A stretch of 64,000 nt of DNA, from contig FPJT01000008.1 of the NCBI GenBank assembly GCA_900119535.1, positions 124,001 to 188,000 of the forward strand, read 5' to 3'. This DNA comes from Ruminococcus sp. XPD3002. Its GTDB lineage: Bacteria; Bacillota; Clostridia; Oscillospirales; Ruminococcaceae. Positions within the stretch are counted from its first letter, which is position 1, and every line of letters starts with the position of its first letter. Positions 1-7,408 of the stretch are shown piece after piece. Below the pieces are notes generated by a model. That model saw nothing but the letters and a program-made list of their open reading frames with translations, was not told where the DNA came from and ran no database searches. The translations under genes and the position numbers were made by a program.

Positions 1-648
1 GCCGAACTGTTCAAGCGCCATTGTGTAGTCACCTCCGTCGAGGGCAGCAACAAGTTTCAGTGCTATGACTGCACCGCAGGCGTACTTGAAGGGGGAGAAG
101 CAGTCGTGTCTGTGGGGATCCACAACAGCCTCTGCACGGGGAAGTGTATCTCCCTGTTGGTGGTGGTCTGTGACGATGAGTTTCATTCCGAGAGCGTAGA
201 TGTATTCGGCTTCGGAAATAGCGGTTATACCGTTATCAACAGTGATTATCATGTTAACTCCGCTGTCGGAGAGTTTATCTATGGCAGTTGTATTAAGACC
301 GTATCCCTCGTTTCGTTCGGGGATATAGTACATTACGTCCGCACCTATTTCGGTGAGGTAAGAATAGAGTATTGCTGTGGACATTATACCGTCGCAGTCA
401 TAATCGCCGTAAATGCACAGCTTCATTCCCGAGTCTATGGCGTTATTGACAGCGTCCGCAGCTTTCTGCATGTCCTTTATGAGGAAAGAATCTGAAAGTC
501 CCTCTGCCTGAAGGTCATTGATGACGGATTCAGGGGAAGAATAGCCTTTTGAAGCAAGTACGGCAGCTGTAAGGGTACTTACGCCGCATCCGAAAGTCAG
601 CGCAGAAACTGTTTTGCGTTCTGGGATGCGGATATTCCATTTTTTCAT
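1..648 (-). CDS. recJ: Single-stranded-DNA-specific exonuclease RecJ, N-terminal part (cut by window edge)
   Basis: This is the first 216 codons of a DHH-family protein; the rest lies beyond base 1. I translated it from the minus strand, where the frame is open from the ATG at 648 to the window edge. The start has an AGGAG Shine-Dalgarno about 8 nt upstream. Residues 80-87 read YGDYDCDG and residues 161-163 read DHH. These are metal-binding motifs I and III of the DHH phosphoesterases, spaced as in RecJ. The family degrades single-stranded DNA 5' to 3' in recombination and repair. The NrnA-type oligoribonucleases share the motifs, but the N-terminus resembles RecJ more. It has its own promoter and follows the sigE terminator. 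Confidence 0.88.
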   Translation of the reverse strand, partial: MKKWNIRIPERKTVSALTFGCGVSTLTAAVLASKGYSSPESVINDLQAEGLSDSFLIKDMQKAADAVNNAIDSGMKLCIYGDYDCDGIMSTAILYSYLTEIGADVMYYIPERNEGYGLNTTAIDKLSDSGVNMIITVDNGITAISEAEYIYALGMKLIVTDHHQQGDTLPRAEAVVDPHRHDCFSPFKYACGAVIALKLVAALDGGDYTMALEQFG

Positions 649-685
649 TTATAAGCTCCTATACGATTCCAATTTATTACTTATT

Positions 686-714
686 ATTATATCATTAAGG
701 TCTGATTATTTCAA
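686..714 (-). promoter_or_regulatory. Sigma-A-type promoter of recJ
   Basis: On the minus strand TTGAAA (714-709) and TATAAT (691-686) are separated by 17 bp, about 40 bp upstream of the recJ start. It lies between the sigE terminator and recJ, so recJ is probably transcribed independently of the sporulation pair. Confidence 0.75.
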
Positions 715-795
715 TAGCGGCTGAAAAAATCGTCAGTTTATCCTAAATGGGGTGTTGATAATTCATGACGGATATGATTTTTAACATTACAAAGC

Positions 796-826
796 AAAAA
801 GCGCGTATCGAAGGACGGTACGCGCT
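796..826 (-). terminator. Intrinsic terminator of spoIIGA-sigE
   Basis: The inverted repeat GCGCGTA/TACGCGC (801-807 and 819-825) is followed on the minus strand by a T-run at 796-800. It sits just after the sigE stop. Confidence 0.85.
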
Positions 827-831
827 AACGC

Positions 832-1530
832 TCATGACAGACTTTCAAGTCTTACACGAAGCTTCTTGATGATTTTTTTCTCCAGTCTTGATATGTAGGA
901 CTGGGATATGCCTATTATGTCCGCCACTTCCTTTTGCGTTTTCTCTTTGCCGTCAAGGAGTCCGAAGCGCATTTCCATTATCTCGCGCTCACGTCCACCG
1001 AGCTCCGCAACAGCATCACGGAGCATTGTGCGTTCAGCTTCGTTTTCTATGCCTTTGCTGACGATATCATCATCTGTGCCGAGAACATCCGACAGCAGGA
1101 GTTCGTTGCCGTCATAGTCGGTGTTAAGCGGTTCATCGATAGACAGGTCTCCGCGGTACTGTGAAGCTTTCCGCAGGAACATGAGTATCTCGTTCTCTAT
1201 GCACCTTGAAGCGTATGTCGCAAGCTTTATGTTCTTGGTGGGACAGAAGGTGTTCACAGCCTTTATGAGGCCGATAGTGCCTATGGAGACAAGATCCTCG
1301 ATGCCTATGCCTGTGGACTCGAACTTCTTTGCGATATAGACCACAAGACGAAGATTGTGAACTATGAGAGTTTTACGGGCTTCGGTGTCATCCTCCATAA
1401 GACGGCAGAATACCTCCTGTTCCTCTTGCTTTGTCAGAGGCGGAGGGAGTGTGTCGGAACCGTTGACGTAGTGGACGTTTCCCGTAAAGAAGCGCTGTAT
1501 GCACTCTTTTAGTTTTTGCAGTATATTCAT
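832..1530 (-). CDS. sigE: RNA polymerase sporulation sigma factor SigE (pro-sigma-E)
   Basis: A 232-residue sigma-70 family factor with regions 2, 3 and 4. Region 2 includes [14 protein letters not shown] and [12 protein letters not shown]. The core promoter-melting stretch [19 protein letters not shown] is near-identical to Bacillus SigE, as is the region 4 helix-turn-helix around [19 protein letters not shown]. Residues 1 to about 20 form an amphipathic pro-sequence before the conserved LPPPL motif, so the protein is made as an inactive precursor. In B. subtilis it directs early mother-cell transcription after cleavage by SpoIIGA. It lies 17 bp downstream of spoIIGA, the standard spoIIG arrangement. 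The pro-sequence is about seven residues shorter than in Bacillus. Confidence 0.95.
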   Translation of the reverse strand: MNILQKLKECIQRFFTGNVHYVNGSDTLPPPLTKQEEQEVFCRLMEDDTEARKTLIVHNLRLVVYIAKKFESTGIGIEDLVSIGTIGLIKAVNTFCPTKNIKLATYASRCIENEILMFLRKASQYRGDLSIDEPLNTDYDGNELLLSDVLGTDDDIVSKGIENEAERTMLRDAVAELGGREREIMEMRFGLLDGKEKTQKEVADIIGISQSYISRLEKKIIKKLRVRLESLS

Positions 1531-1547
1531 GTTTTCTCCTTTCGTTT

Positions 1548-2366
1548 CTAAAGTATTTTAGGGTTGAAAATCGCTTTTCCGCCGGTCCTGCCGAAGCCGA
1601 TAAGCACTTCCGCTGACTTGCGGCGGCTGTTCCTCATATCCTTTATTATCACTTCATCGGGACGGAATACGGGTATCACTCCTTCTGCTGAGACAGTCGA
1701 GCAGGGGATAATGCGGAACCCCTTCGGCAATTCGGTCATTGTCAGTTCTGAAATCCCGGTTATACGGTACGAGTCGGCAGTATCGCAAATTATGACGGGA
1801 CTACCTGTAAACAGGTCCACAAGAGCGTTACCTGTATCAGCAAGTCCTTCAAGTGAAGTGACCCTTTCGCCGTATCGTATCAGGACCTGATAGCAGCCTT
1901 CCTCACATGGAGTTGAATCGGTAAAACGCCTGAATACGGACACTCCTGCGTATGCTGCGGCAGTAGTCACAACGAGGAGTATGAGTGAGAAGTCTATGTA
2001 GAAGTAGGAATTGCAGAAATGCATTGATGCAGGCTTTAGCCACGAGTAAACAGCGTAGACAATACCTGCAAGGACAAAGTTTGAAGCGAAGAATGCAGTT
2101 GTGTTCATGACAAGACTTCTTATGCCTCCGTATCCGAAAGCGGCTGCGACTATAGTGACTGCTGCGGCGGTACGTACAGCAGTTGTAAGCGGAAACGGCA
2201 TATCGGGAGCGAGTATTAGGAGCGAATATATGCTGCCGTATACAGCTGCTGCGGTGCATCTGCCTGTTTTCAGCGGAGAATGAGTTAGCTTGGCGGTAAT
2301 CTTCAGCAGAAAGAAATTCACGTAGATGTTGAGGATAATAAGAACATCGATATAGATTGTCTGCAA
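1548..2366 (-). CDS. spoIIGA: Sporulation sigma-E factor processing peptidase SpoIIGA
   Basis: A 272-residue membrane-embedded aspartic protease that removes the pro-sequence from SigE. The N-terminal half has about five hydrophobic segments (from [16 protein letters not shown] onward). The C-terminal half is soluble and contains [10 protein letters not shown], whose Asp-Thr-Gly is the catalytic aspartate motif known for SpoIIGA. The start is a TTG at 2366 with GGGAGG about 8 nt upstream; no ATG fits. It lies directly before sigE. In the B. subtilis model SpoIIR from the forespore activates it, and spoIIR is also present here (4462-5109). Confidence 0.9.
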   Translation of the reverse strand: MQTIYIDVLIILNIYVNFFLLKITAKLTHSPLKTGRCTAAAVYGSIYSLLILAPDMPFPLTTAVRTAAAVTIVAAAFGYGGIRSLVMNTTAFFASNFVLAGIVYAVYSWLKPASMHFCNSYFYIDFSLILLVVTTAAAYAGVSVFRRFTDSTPCEEGCYQVLIRYGERVTSLEGLADTGNALVDLFTGSPVIICDTADSYRITGISELTMTELPKGFRIIPCSTVSAEGVIPVFRPDEVIIKDMRNSRRKSAEVLIGFGRTGGKAIFNPKIL

Positions 2367-2409
2367 TATACGCCTCCCTTCGACTGCATCTTCAGTCTGT
2401 CCTGAGAAT

Positions 2410-2455
2410 ATTATAATGCGGAACTTGTGCGTAATATGTCGGAAAACGTCGGCTG
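2410..2455 (-). promoter_or_regulatory. Probable spoIIGA-sigE promoter region with Spo0A-like boxes
   Basis: A TATAAT -10 element lies on the minus strand at 2415-2410, but no good -35 stands 17 bp upstream. The B. subtilis spoIIG promoter likewise has a badly placed -35 and relies on Spo0A. Upstream, on the plus strand, TGTCGGA (2437-2443) and CGTCGGC (2447-2453) are repeated at a 10-bp interval and resemble the 0A-box TGTCGAA. The match is imperfect, so Spo0A control is inference. Confidence 0.35.
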
Positions 2456-2491
2456 ATGATAAGTAAAAATATTTTTGTATTTTTTCATCCC

Positions 2492-2520
2492 TTGACCTTT
2501 GCTGATATTTGTGGTATTAT
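2492..2520 (+). promoter_or_regulatory. Sigma-A-type promoter of the DEAD-box helicase gene
   Basis: TTGACC (2492-2497) and TATTAT (2515-2520) are 17 bp apart. Transcription would begin near 2527, which excludes the more upstream in-frame ATG at 2456 as the start. Confidence 0.75.
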
Positions 2521-2566
2521 GATATATAGGAAATTAGCGCAATTTGTAAACAGAGAAAGGAAAATT

Positions 2567-4294
2567 ATGCAATTCAAGGAACTTGATCTTTCACAGGAGA
2601 TAATCGACGCAGTAGAGGAGCTCGGCTTCTCTGAAATGACAGAAATACAGGAAAAAAGTATTCCCGTTCTGCTGGAGGGCAGAGACGTTGTGGGACGTTC
2701 CAACACAGGTACGGGAAAAACAGCAGCTTTCGGCATCCCTGCCGTTGAACGTGTTACGGGAAGCGACAAAAGATGTGCGGAAGTGCTGATACTCTGTCCT
2801 ACGAGAGAGCTTGCAATGCAGGCAGCAGGCGAGATACGAAAATTCGCCAAGTACAAGAGGAATGTCAGGACTTGTGCGGTCTACGGCGGTGCAAGTATGG
2901 AAAAGCAGATAATGGAGCTTAAACGAGGTGCAAATATCGTTATAGGAACTCCCGGACGTGTCATGGATCACATGCGCAGACGTACACTGAAACTCGAACA
3001 GCTAAAAACTGTGATACTCGATGAGGCGGACGAGATGCTGAATATGGGATTCCGTGAGGATATTGAAACTATCCTTGCAGAAGCTCCCGAGGAACGCCAG
3101 ACTGTGCTGTTCTCGGCTACTATGCCGAAGGAGATCATGGCTATAACGGAGAAATACCAGCGTGATCCCGTTCAGATAAAGATAAAGTCCGCACAGAAAA
3201 CAGTGGACCTCATCGAGCAGTACTATTTTGAGGTTGCTATGGGACGCAAGACTGATGCTCTCAGACTGCTGATAGCGGCATATTCGCCGTCCTCTGCAAT
3301 GGTTTTCTGCAACACCAAGAAAATGGTGGACGAGCTTACAGAGGAGCTTATGAAGTCGGGACTCCGTGCCGCAGGACTTCACGGAGACATGAAGCAGGCT
3401 CAGAGAACTCAGGTCATGAACTCCTTCAAGGCGAAAAACACAAATATACTTGTGGCTACGGATGTAGCTGCAAGAGGCATAGATGTAAGCGGTATCGATG
3501 CGGTTTTCAATTACGATCTTCCGCAGGATAATGAGTACTACATACACCGTATAGGACGTACAGGCAGAGCAGGCAAGAAGGGTGCTGCATACACGCTGAT
3601 AACGGGCAGAAGGCAGTTCTTCGACCTTAAGGCTATTGCTCAGTACACCAAGGCTGAAATAAGGGAGATGCCGCTTCCGGAGCGTTCGGATATAGTTGCT
3701 CTGAAAAAACAGAAACTCGTTGAGGATATCTCGGCTATGGCACATCCCGAGGACGGTGCGGTATATGACATACTGAGCGTACTGGAATCCATGGGCATTG
3801 GTCCCCGCGAAGCGGCTGCACGTATAATCGGCGGAAAGCTCAGCGAGGAGATAGCTGCACTTCCAGAATTCAGTGCGGCGCGTCCTCTCAAAAAGGGACA
3901 CAGGAACGGTGCAAAAACCGTTAAGGTGGACATCAATATCGGACGTAGCAAACGTATTGCTCCGAATTTCATCCTCGGCGCACTTGTTGATGCTACGGGA
4001 ATGTCGGGACAGGATTTCGGCAAGATAGACATTTATGACGACCATACTACGGTGGAAGTTCCCGAGACCGAGTATGACTATATAATCGAAAGCACCAACC
4101 CGATGAAGATTAATGGTCATCAGGTCGAGGTGAAGCTCTATAAGGGCGGACACGAAAAGGGCAGCAGACCTGTTTACAATGACAGGAAACAGCGTCCCGA
4201 CCGCAGAAAAATGGCTTACGGCGGACGCAGAAAGCAGGATGTGTTCAGTGATTACACTCCTGACAGAAGAAAACGTACAAAAAAGAGACACTGA
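2567..4294 (+). CDS. DEAD-box ATP-dependent RNA helicase with C-terminal DbpA-type RNA-binding domain
   Basis: The protein has 575 residues from the ATG at 2567, which has an AGAAAGG Shine-Dalgarno and lies downstream of the promoter. All helicase motifs are visible: the Q motif near the N-terminus, motif I (NTGTGKTAAF), Ia (PTRELA), II (LDEADEML), III (SAT), V (ATDVAARGID) and VI (YIHRIGRTGRAG). After residue ~450 comes a DbpA-type RRM (VKVDINIGRSKRIAPNFILG to VKLYKG), followed by a basic Arg/Lys-rich tail. Relatives (DbpA, CshA, DeaD) remodel rRNA during 50S assembly or unwind mRNA in the cold. The RRM points to a ribosome-assembly role, but I cannot separate DbpA from CshA orthology, so no symbol is given. 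Confidence 0.93.
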   Translation: MQFKELDLSQEIIDAVEELGFSEMTEIQEKSIPVLLEGRDVVGRSNTGTGKTAAFGIPAVERVTGSDKRCAEVLILCPTRELAMQAAGEIRKFAKYKRNVRTCAVYGGASMEKQIMELKRGANIVIGTPGRVMDHMRRRTLKLEQLKTVILDEADEMLNMGFREDIETILAEAPEERQTVLFSATMPKEIMAITEKYQRDPVQIKIKSAQKTVDLIEQYYFEVAMGRKTDALRLLIAAYSPSSAMVFCNTKKMVDELTEELMKSGLRAAGLHGDMKQAQRTQVMNSFKAKNTNILVATDVAARGIDVSGIDAVFNYDLPQDNEYYIHRIGRTGRAGKKGAAYTLITGRRQFFDLKAIAQYTKAEIREMPLPERSDIVALKKQKLVEDISAMAHPEDGAVYDILSVLESMGIGPREAAARIIGGKLSEEIAALPEFSAARPLKKGHRNGAKTVKVDINIGRSKRIAPNFILGALVDATGMSGQDFGKIDIYDDHTTVEVPETEYDYIIESTNPMKINGHQVEVKLYKGGHEKGSRPVYNDRKQRPDRRKMAYGGRRKQDVFSDYTPDRRKRTKKRH

Positions 4295-4307
4295 GAGGTG
4301 ATCGGCA

Positions 4308-4412
4308 ATGGGTAAATACAGCAGACCTGATAAAAAACTGTGGATGAGAGTAGCGGTGCTTGGAGTAGCTCTTATACTTATACTTGCATACGTACTGATG
4401 CTTTTCATATGA
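4308..4412 (+). CDS. Small single-pass membrane protein (34 aa), unknown function
   Basis: A short ORF starts at ATG 4308 with GAGAGGTG about 6 nt upstream. It begins 13 nt after the helicase stop and ends 49 nt before spoIIR. The first 12 residues are basic (MGKYSRPDKKLW) and the rest is one hydrophobic helix (VAVLGVALILILAYVLMLFI) reaching the C-terminus. Good ribosome-binding signal, charge-hydrophobic architecture and tight spacing support a real gene. I do not recognise the family. Its place between a helicase and spoIIR fits a minor membrane protein of the same transcript. Confidence 0.6.
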   Translation: MGKYSRPDKKLWMRVAVLGVALILILAYVLMLFI

Positions 4413-4461
4413 ATTGAATAATCTTTCGTTTTTTGCCAATGCTTTCAGCTGAGGTGATAAA

Positions 4462-5109
4462 ATGAAAAAATACACAGATGCTGTGATAGCAATAGGATTA
4501 ATTGCAGCGGTACTTATTTCACAGGTCGTATCCTTTTTCAGGGATGGTGATTCTCTTGAACATATCAGGGGGAACGTTCTTCGGCTCCACATTCTTGCGG
4601 ATTCGGACAGTCCTCGCGATCAGGAACTGAAACTGAAAGTCAGGGATGAACTCCTTGAAAGCGGTTTGCTTTCCGAGGCTGATTCTCTTGCGGATGCAGA
4701 GGAAGAAGTGAGGGGACACATTCCAGAGATAGAACTGCTTGCTGAGGATGTTCTTCAGCACAATGGGTGCGATAAAAAAGTAAGGGCATACCTTACCGAA
4801 ATGCACTTCGATAAGCGTGTTTACGGTGATATCACTATGCCGGAGGGAGACTATCATGCCCTTCGCATAGAGATAGGCAGTGCAAAAGGACATAACTGGT
4901 GGTGCGTCATGTATCCGCCACTTTGTCTGCCTGCGGCTTGCGAAGTCACGGACGATAAGGAAAAGGAGAATGACTTCTTTGACGAAAAAGAGCTTGATAT
5001 ACTCCGCAAACCTGAAAAATATGAGGTTCGTTTTGCTATCTGGGATAAAATCTGTGAGATGAAAGATAAAATGGTTGTGCAAAGTGATGAAATTCAGCCG
5101 ACCACTTGA
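4462..5109 (+). CDS. spoIIR: Stage II sporulation protein R (SpoIIR)
   Basis: A 215-residue exported protein with an N-terminal signal/anchor helix (residues ~7-25). It carries the family landmarks LRLHILADSDSPRDQELKLKV, then an LRIEIG strand and the block GHNWWCVMYPPLC. In B. subtilis SpoIIR is made in the forespore, acts across the septum and triggers SpoIIGA to process pro-sigma-E. The partners are 2-4 kb away on the other strand here, so the whole activation switch is within 5 kb. The start has GAGGTGATAAA before ATG. The C-terminal tail after KYEVRFAIWDKI is short and charged. Confidence 0.93.
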   Translation: MKKYTDAVIAIGLIAAVLISQVVSFFRDGDSLEHIRGNVLRLHILADSDSPRDQELKLKVRDELLESGLLSEADSLADAEEEVRGHIPEIELLAEDVLQHNGCDKKVRAYLTEMHFDKRVYGDITMPEGDYHALRIEIGSAKGHNWWCVMYPPLCLPAACEVTDDKEKENDFFDEKELDILRKPEKYEVRFAIWDKICEMKDKMVVQSDEIQPTT

Positions 5110-5134
5110 CAACATCCGCAAAACGTATTATAAT
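5106..5134 (+). promoter_or_regulatory. Consensus promoter of infC-rpmI-rplT
   Basis: TTGACA (5106-5111) and TATAAT (5129-5134) with 17-bp spacing is a perfect consensus. The -35 overlaps the last codons and stop of spoIIR. Confidence 0.88.
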
Positions 5135-5241
5135 ATTATGGAAAACAAAGCAGAGCGTACCGTTCTCACCGTAAGGCATTGCCGAAACGGTCAATATCAA
5201 TGATCTATCTTCCCATAAGGGTTAATATATCAGAAGTATTG

Positions 5242-5280
5242 TGAGTGCGGATATTATCTGCACTCATTTTCTTTTATTTT
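5242..5280 (+). terminator. Leader attenuator of the infC operon
   Basis: The 5' leader of about 160 nt contains TGAGTGC (5242-5248) pairing with GCACTCA (5260-5266), followed by a T-rich tract to 5280. This terminator-like hairpin lies just before the infC ribosome-binding site. Leaders of this operon in Firmicutes carry L20 or IF3 autoregulatory elements, so feedback attenuation by L20 is the likely role (inference). Confidence 0.7.
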
Positions 5281-5300
5281 ATAGCTGGAGGTGCTTGACA

Positions 5301-5819
5301 ATTAGCAAACAGGAACTGCAGATCAACGAAGAAATCAGAGACAAGGAAGTTCTCGTGATCGACGCTGATGGAAAGAAGCTCGGAGTATTATCCGCCAAGG
5401 ATGCACAGAAATTAGCCTTTGAACAGGATCTCGATCTTGTAAAGATCGCTCCACAGGCAACACCGCCCGTATGCCGTATCATGGATTACGGAAAGTATTG
5501 CTTTGAACAGGCTAAGCGCGAAAAGGAAGCAAGAAAAAATCAGAAGGTAGTATCAATAAAAGAGATAAGAATGTTCTCTACTATAGATACCCACGATTTT
5601 GAAACAAAGGTCAATCAGGCTGTTAAATTCCTTCAGGGCGGAGATAAGCTTAAGGTATCCGTAAGGTTCCGTAAGCGTGCAATCGCTCACCCTGAACTGG
5701 GTAACGAGCTGCTCGATCGCTTCAAGGAGGCAGTTTCGGATGCTGGTGTCGTTGATAAGCCGGCTAAAATGGAGGGACGCAGCATCGTTATGTTCGTAAG
5801 TCCCAAAACCAATAAGTAA
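5301..5819 (+). CDS. infC: Translation initiation factor IF-3
   Basis: A 172-residue IF-3. The N-domain begins ISKQELQINEEIRDKEVLVI; the linker is rich in Lys/Glu; the C-domain includes VSIKEIRMFSTIDTHDFETK and a final EGRSIVMFVSP. IF-3 keeps 30S subunits free and checks the start codon and initiator tRNA. The start is most likely the AUU at 5301: it stands 7-8 nt after GGAGGTG and matches where Firmicute IF-3 proteins begin. The upstream in-frame GTG at 5241 lies in the attenuator stem, and the TTG at 5295 is too close to the Shine-Dalgarno. AUU starts are characteristic of infC and allow IF-3 to repress itself. Confidence 0.95.
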   Translation: MSKQELQINEEIRDKEVLVIDADGKKLGVLSAKDAQKLAFEQDLDLVKIAPQATPPVCRIMDYGKYCFEQAKREKEARKNQKVVSIKEIRMFSTIDTHDFETKVNQAVKFLQGGDKLKVSVRFRKRAIAHPELGNELLDRFKEAVSDAGVVDKPAKMEGRSIVMFVSPKTNK

Positions 5820-5855
5820 GAACCAGCCTGTTCTTAAATTAAGGAGGATAAAACA

Positions 5856-6059
5856 ATGGCAAAGGTTAAGGTTAAAACTCACTCAGGCGCAAAGAAGCGT
5901 TTTAAGATTACAGGAAGCGGTAAGGTAAAGTACCAGAAGACCAACAAGAGACACAGACTTACTCAGAAGGACACAAAGCGCAAGAGAATCGCTCGTACAG
6001 CAGGCGTTGCAGGAAGCGCAAACGCTCCTACAATCAAGAAGCTCGTTCCTTATATGTGA
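5856..6059 (+). CDS. rpmI: 50S ribosomal protein L35
   Basis: A 67-residue, highly basic protein with the L35 signature [20 protein letters not shown] and a C-terminal KKLVPYM. It is a component of the large subunit. The start has AAGGAGG about 9 nt upstream. It lies 36 nt after infC and before rplT, the universal infC-rpmI-rplT order. Confidence 0.98.
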   Translation: MAKVKVKTHSGAKKRFKITGSGKVKYQKTNKRHRLTQKDTKRKRIARTAGVAGSANAPTIKKLVPYM

Positions 6060-6133
6060 TCTGACGCCGCAGAGTTATTCGCAGCGGTATGAAAACTAAT
6101 TTCGCAATTTTCAATTATTGGAGGTAAAAGACT

Positions 6134-6487
6134 ATGGCACGTATTAAGGGTGCAATGATGACTCGTAAGAGAAGAAATAAGGTTTTAAAGCTTGCTAAGG
6201 GCTACTGGGGCGCTAAGAGCAAGCACTTCAAGATGGCTAAACAGGCCGTAATGAAGTCAGGCAACTATGCTTACATCGGAAGAAAGCAGAAGAAGAGAGA
6301 GTTCAGACAGCTCTGGATCGCAAGAATCTCTGCTGCATGCAAGATGAATGGTATGAACTACTCAACATTCATGAACGGCTGCAAGAAGGCTGGCATCACA
6401 CTTAACAGAAAGATGCTCTCAGAGATCGCTATCAACGACGCTGCCGGATTCACAGCTATCGTAGATAAGGCTAAGGCTGCTCTTTGA
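6134..6487 (+). CDS. rplT: 50S ribosomal protein L20
   Basis: A 117-residue L20 with the long basic N-terminal helix ([20 protein letters not shown]) and the conserved globular part ([20 protein letters not shown]). It binds 23S rRNA early in 50S assembly and in Firmicutes usually represses its own operon through the infC leader. It is the last gene before a strong terminator at 6501-6535. GGAGG lies 9 nt before the ATG. Confidence 0.98.
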   Translation: MARIKGAMMTRKRRNKVLKLAKGYWGAKSKHFKMAKQAVMKSGNYAYIGRKQKKREFRQLWIARISAACKMNGMNYSTFMNGCKKAGITLNRKMLSEIAINDAAGFTAIVDKAKAAL

Positions 6488-6500
6488 TCGGGATCAGAAA

Positions 6501-6535
6501 CACGCTCCTTATTTATTAAGAGCGTGTTTTGTTGT
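6501..6535 (+). terminator. Intrinsic terminator after rplT
   Basis: CACGCTC (6501-6507) pairs with GAGCGTG (6520-6526), followed by TTTTGTTGT. It closes the infC operon. Confidence 0.88.
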
Positions 6536-6562
6536 ATATCAGATAAAAGGGAGTGTGTGATA

Positions 6563-7387
6563 TTGTCAGGAAATATGACATTCATCGGCGGTCTTCCCGT
6601 ACCTGCCGATCACTGTATCACTTCTAAGGATAATCCCGCTGTCAAGCTGTATCTTAAGCTGTCCTCTCAGAAAAAAGAGAGACAGAGATACGGCTTGTTC
6701 GTGTTGGAGGGACTTCGCATCGTGGAGGATGCTGTGCAGGCGGGAAATGTGGAGAAACTGTTCTTTACAGAGGATAACTTCATTGCCTTTTCGGGTGAAC
6801 ATGACCTTTCCGATATTATGGACAGAGTGTTCATAATATCACCTGAGATAGCAAAGAAGATATCCCTCACAGAAACTACTCAGGGCGTATTTGCAGTTTG
6901 CCGTATCATGGACTGCGCCCCTGTTTTTACGGAAAACGGAAAGTATGTGGTGTTATACGGACTTCAGGATCCGGGCAATGTGGGAACTATTATCCGCACA
7001 GCTGATGCTCTTGGTATTGACGGCATTTTTATGTGCGGCTCCTGCGATCTGTATAACCCCAAAACGCTCAGATCAACTATGGGATCTGTTTTCCGTATGC
7101 CCGTTATGATAATTAATAACGATGACGAACTTTTCAGTATGCTGAAAGAAAATGAAGTAAAGACAATGGCTGCGGTCATAGATGCGGATGCTGTTAAAAT
7201 AACGGATATCCGTCCGGAGGGAAAACAGGCTGTGTTCATCGGAAACGAGGGAAACGGTCTCTCACGTGAGACTGCGGACAGATGCGATATTAAAGTAACT
7301 ATACCTATGCACGGAAATATCAATTCCCTTAATGCAGCTATGGCTGCGGGGATACTGATGTGGGAGATAAGCAGAGATAAGAACTGA
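6563..7387 (+). CDS. TrmH/SpoU-family RNA 2'-O-methyltransferase
   Basis: A 274-residue SPOUT methylase. The N-terminal substrate-binding domain (KDNPAVKLYLKLSSQKKERQ to EGLRIVEDAV) precedes the knotted catalytic domain. The three SpoU motifs are clear: LQDPGNVGTIIRTADALG (motif 1), FIGNEGNGLS (motif 2) and IPMHGNINSLNAAMAAGILM (motif 3). It transfers a methyl group from SAM to ribose in rRNA or tRNA; the RlmB/TsnR-like layout suggests 23S rRNA. I chose the TTG at 6563, 9 nt after AAAGGGAG; the ATG at 6524 lies inside the preceding terminator, and ATG 6575 is the alternative. It heads the long collinear block. Confidence 0.88.
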   Translation: MSGNMTFIGGLPVPADHCITSKDNPAVKLYLKLSSQKKERQRYGLFVLEGLRIVEDAVQAGNVEKLFFTEDNFIAFSGEHDLSDIMDRVFIISPEIAKKISLTETTQGVFAVCRIMDCAPVFTENGKYVVLYGLQDPGNVGTIIRTADALGIDGIFMCGSCDLYNPKTLRSTMGSVFRMPVMIINNDDELFSMLKENEVKTMAAVIDADAVKITDIRPEGKQAVFIGNEGNGLSRETADRCDIKVTIPMHGNINSLNAAMAAGILMWEISRDKN

Positions 7388-7408
7388 CGACCGAAGGAGG
7401 TTGCTGCC

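Noticed and set aside
106-495. Plus-strand ORF of 129 aa at the window start
   Set aside because: It is the antisense shadow of recJ, whose DHH and YGDYDCDG motifs, start and promoter are on the minus strand.
2456-2566. Upstream start of the DEAD-box helicase at 2456
   Set aside because: It precedes the promoter at 2492-2520, and the added 37 residues match no helicase N-terminus.
3002-4408. Minus-strand ORF of 468 aa opposite the DEAD-box helicase
   Set aside because: It lies fully antisense to a gene with all helicase motifs, has no family features and no good ribosome-binding site.
5241-5300. GTG at 5241 as the start of infC
   Set aside because: It lies within the attenuator stem and would add 20 residues absent from IF-3 proteins; the AUU at 5301 fits the Shine-Dalgarno and the family alignment.
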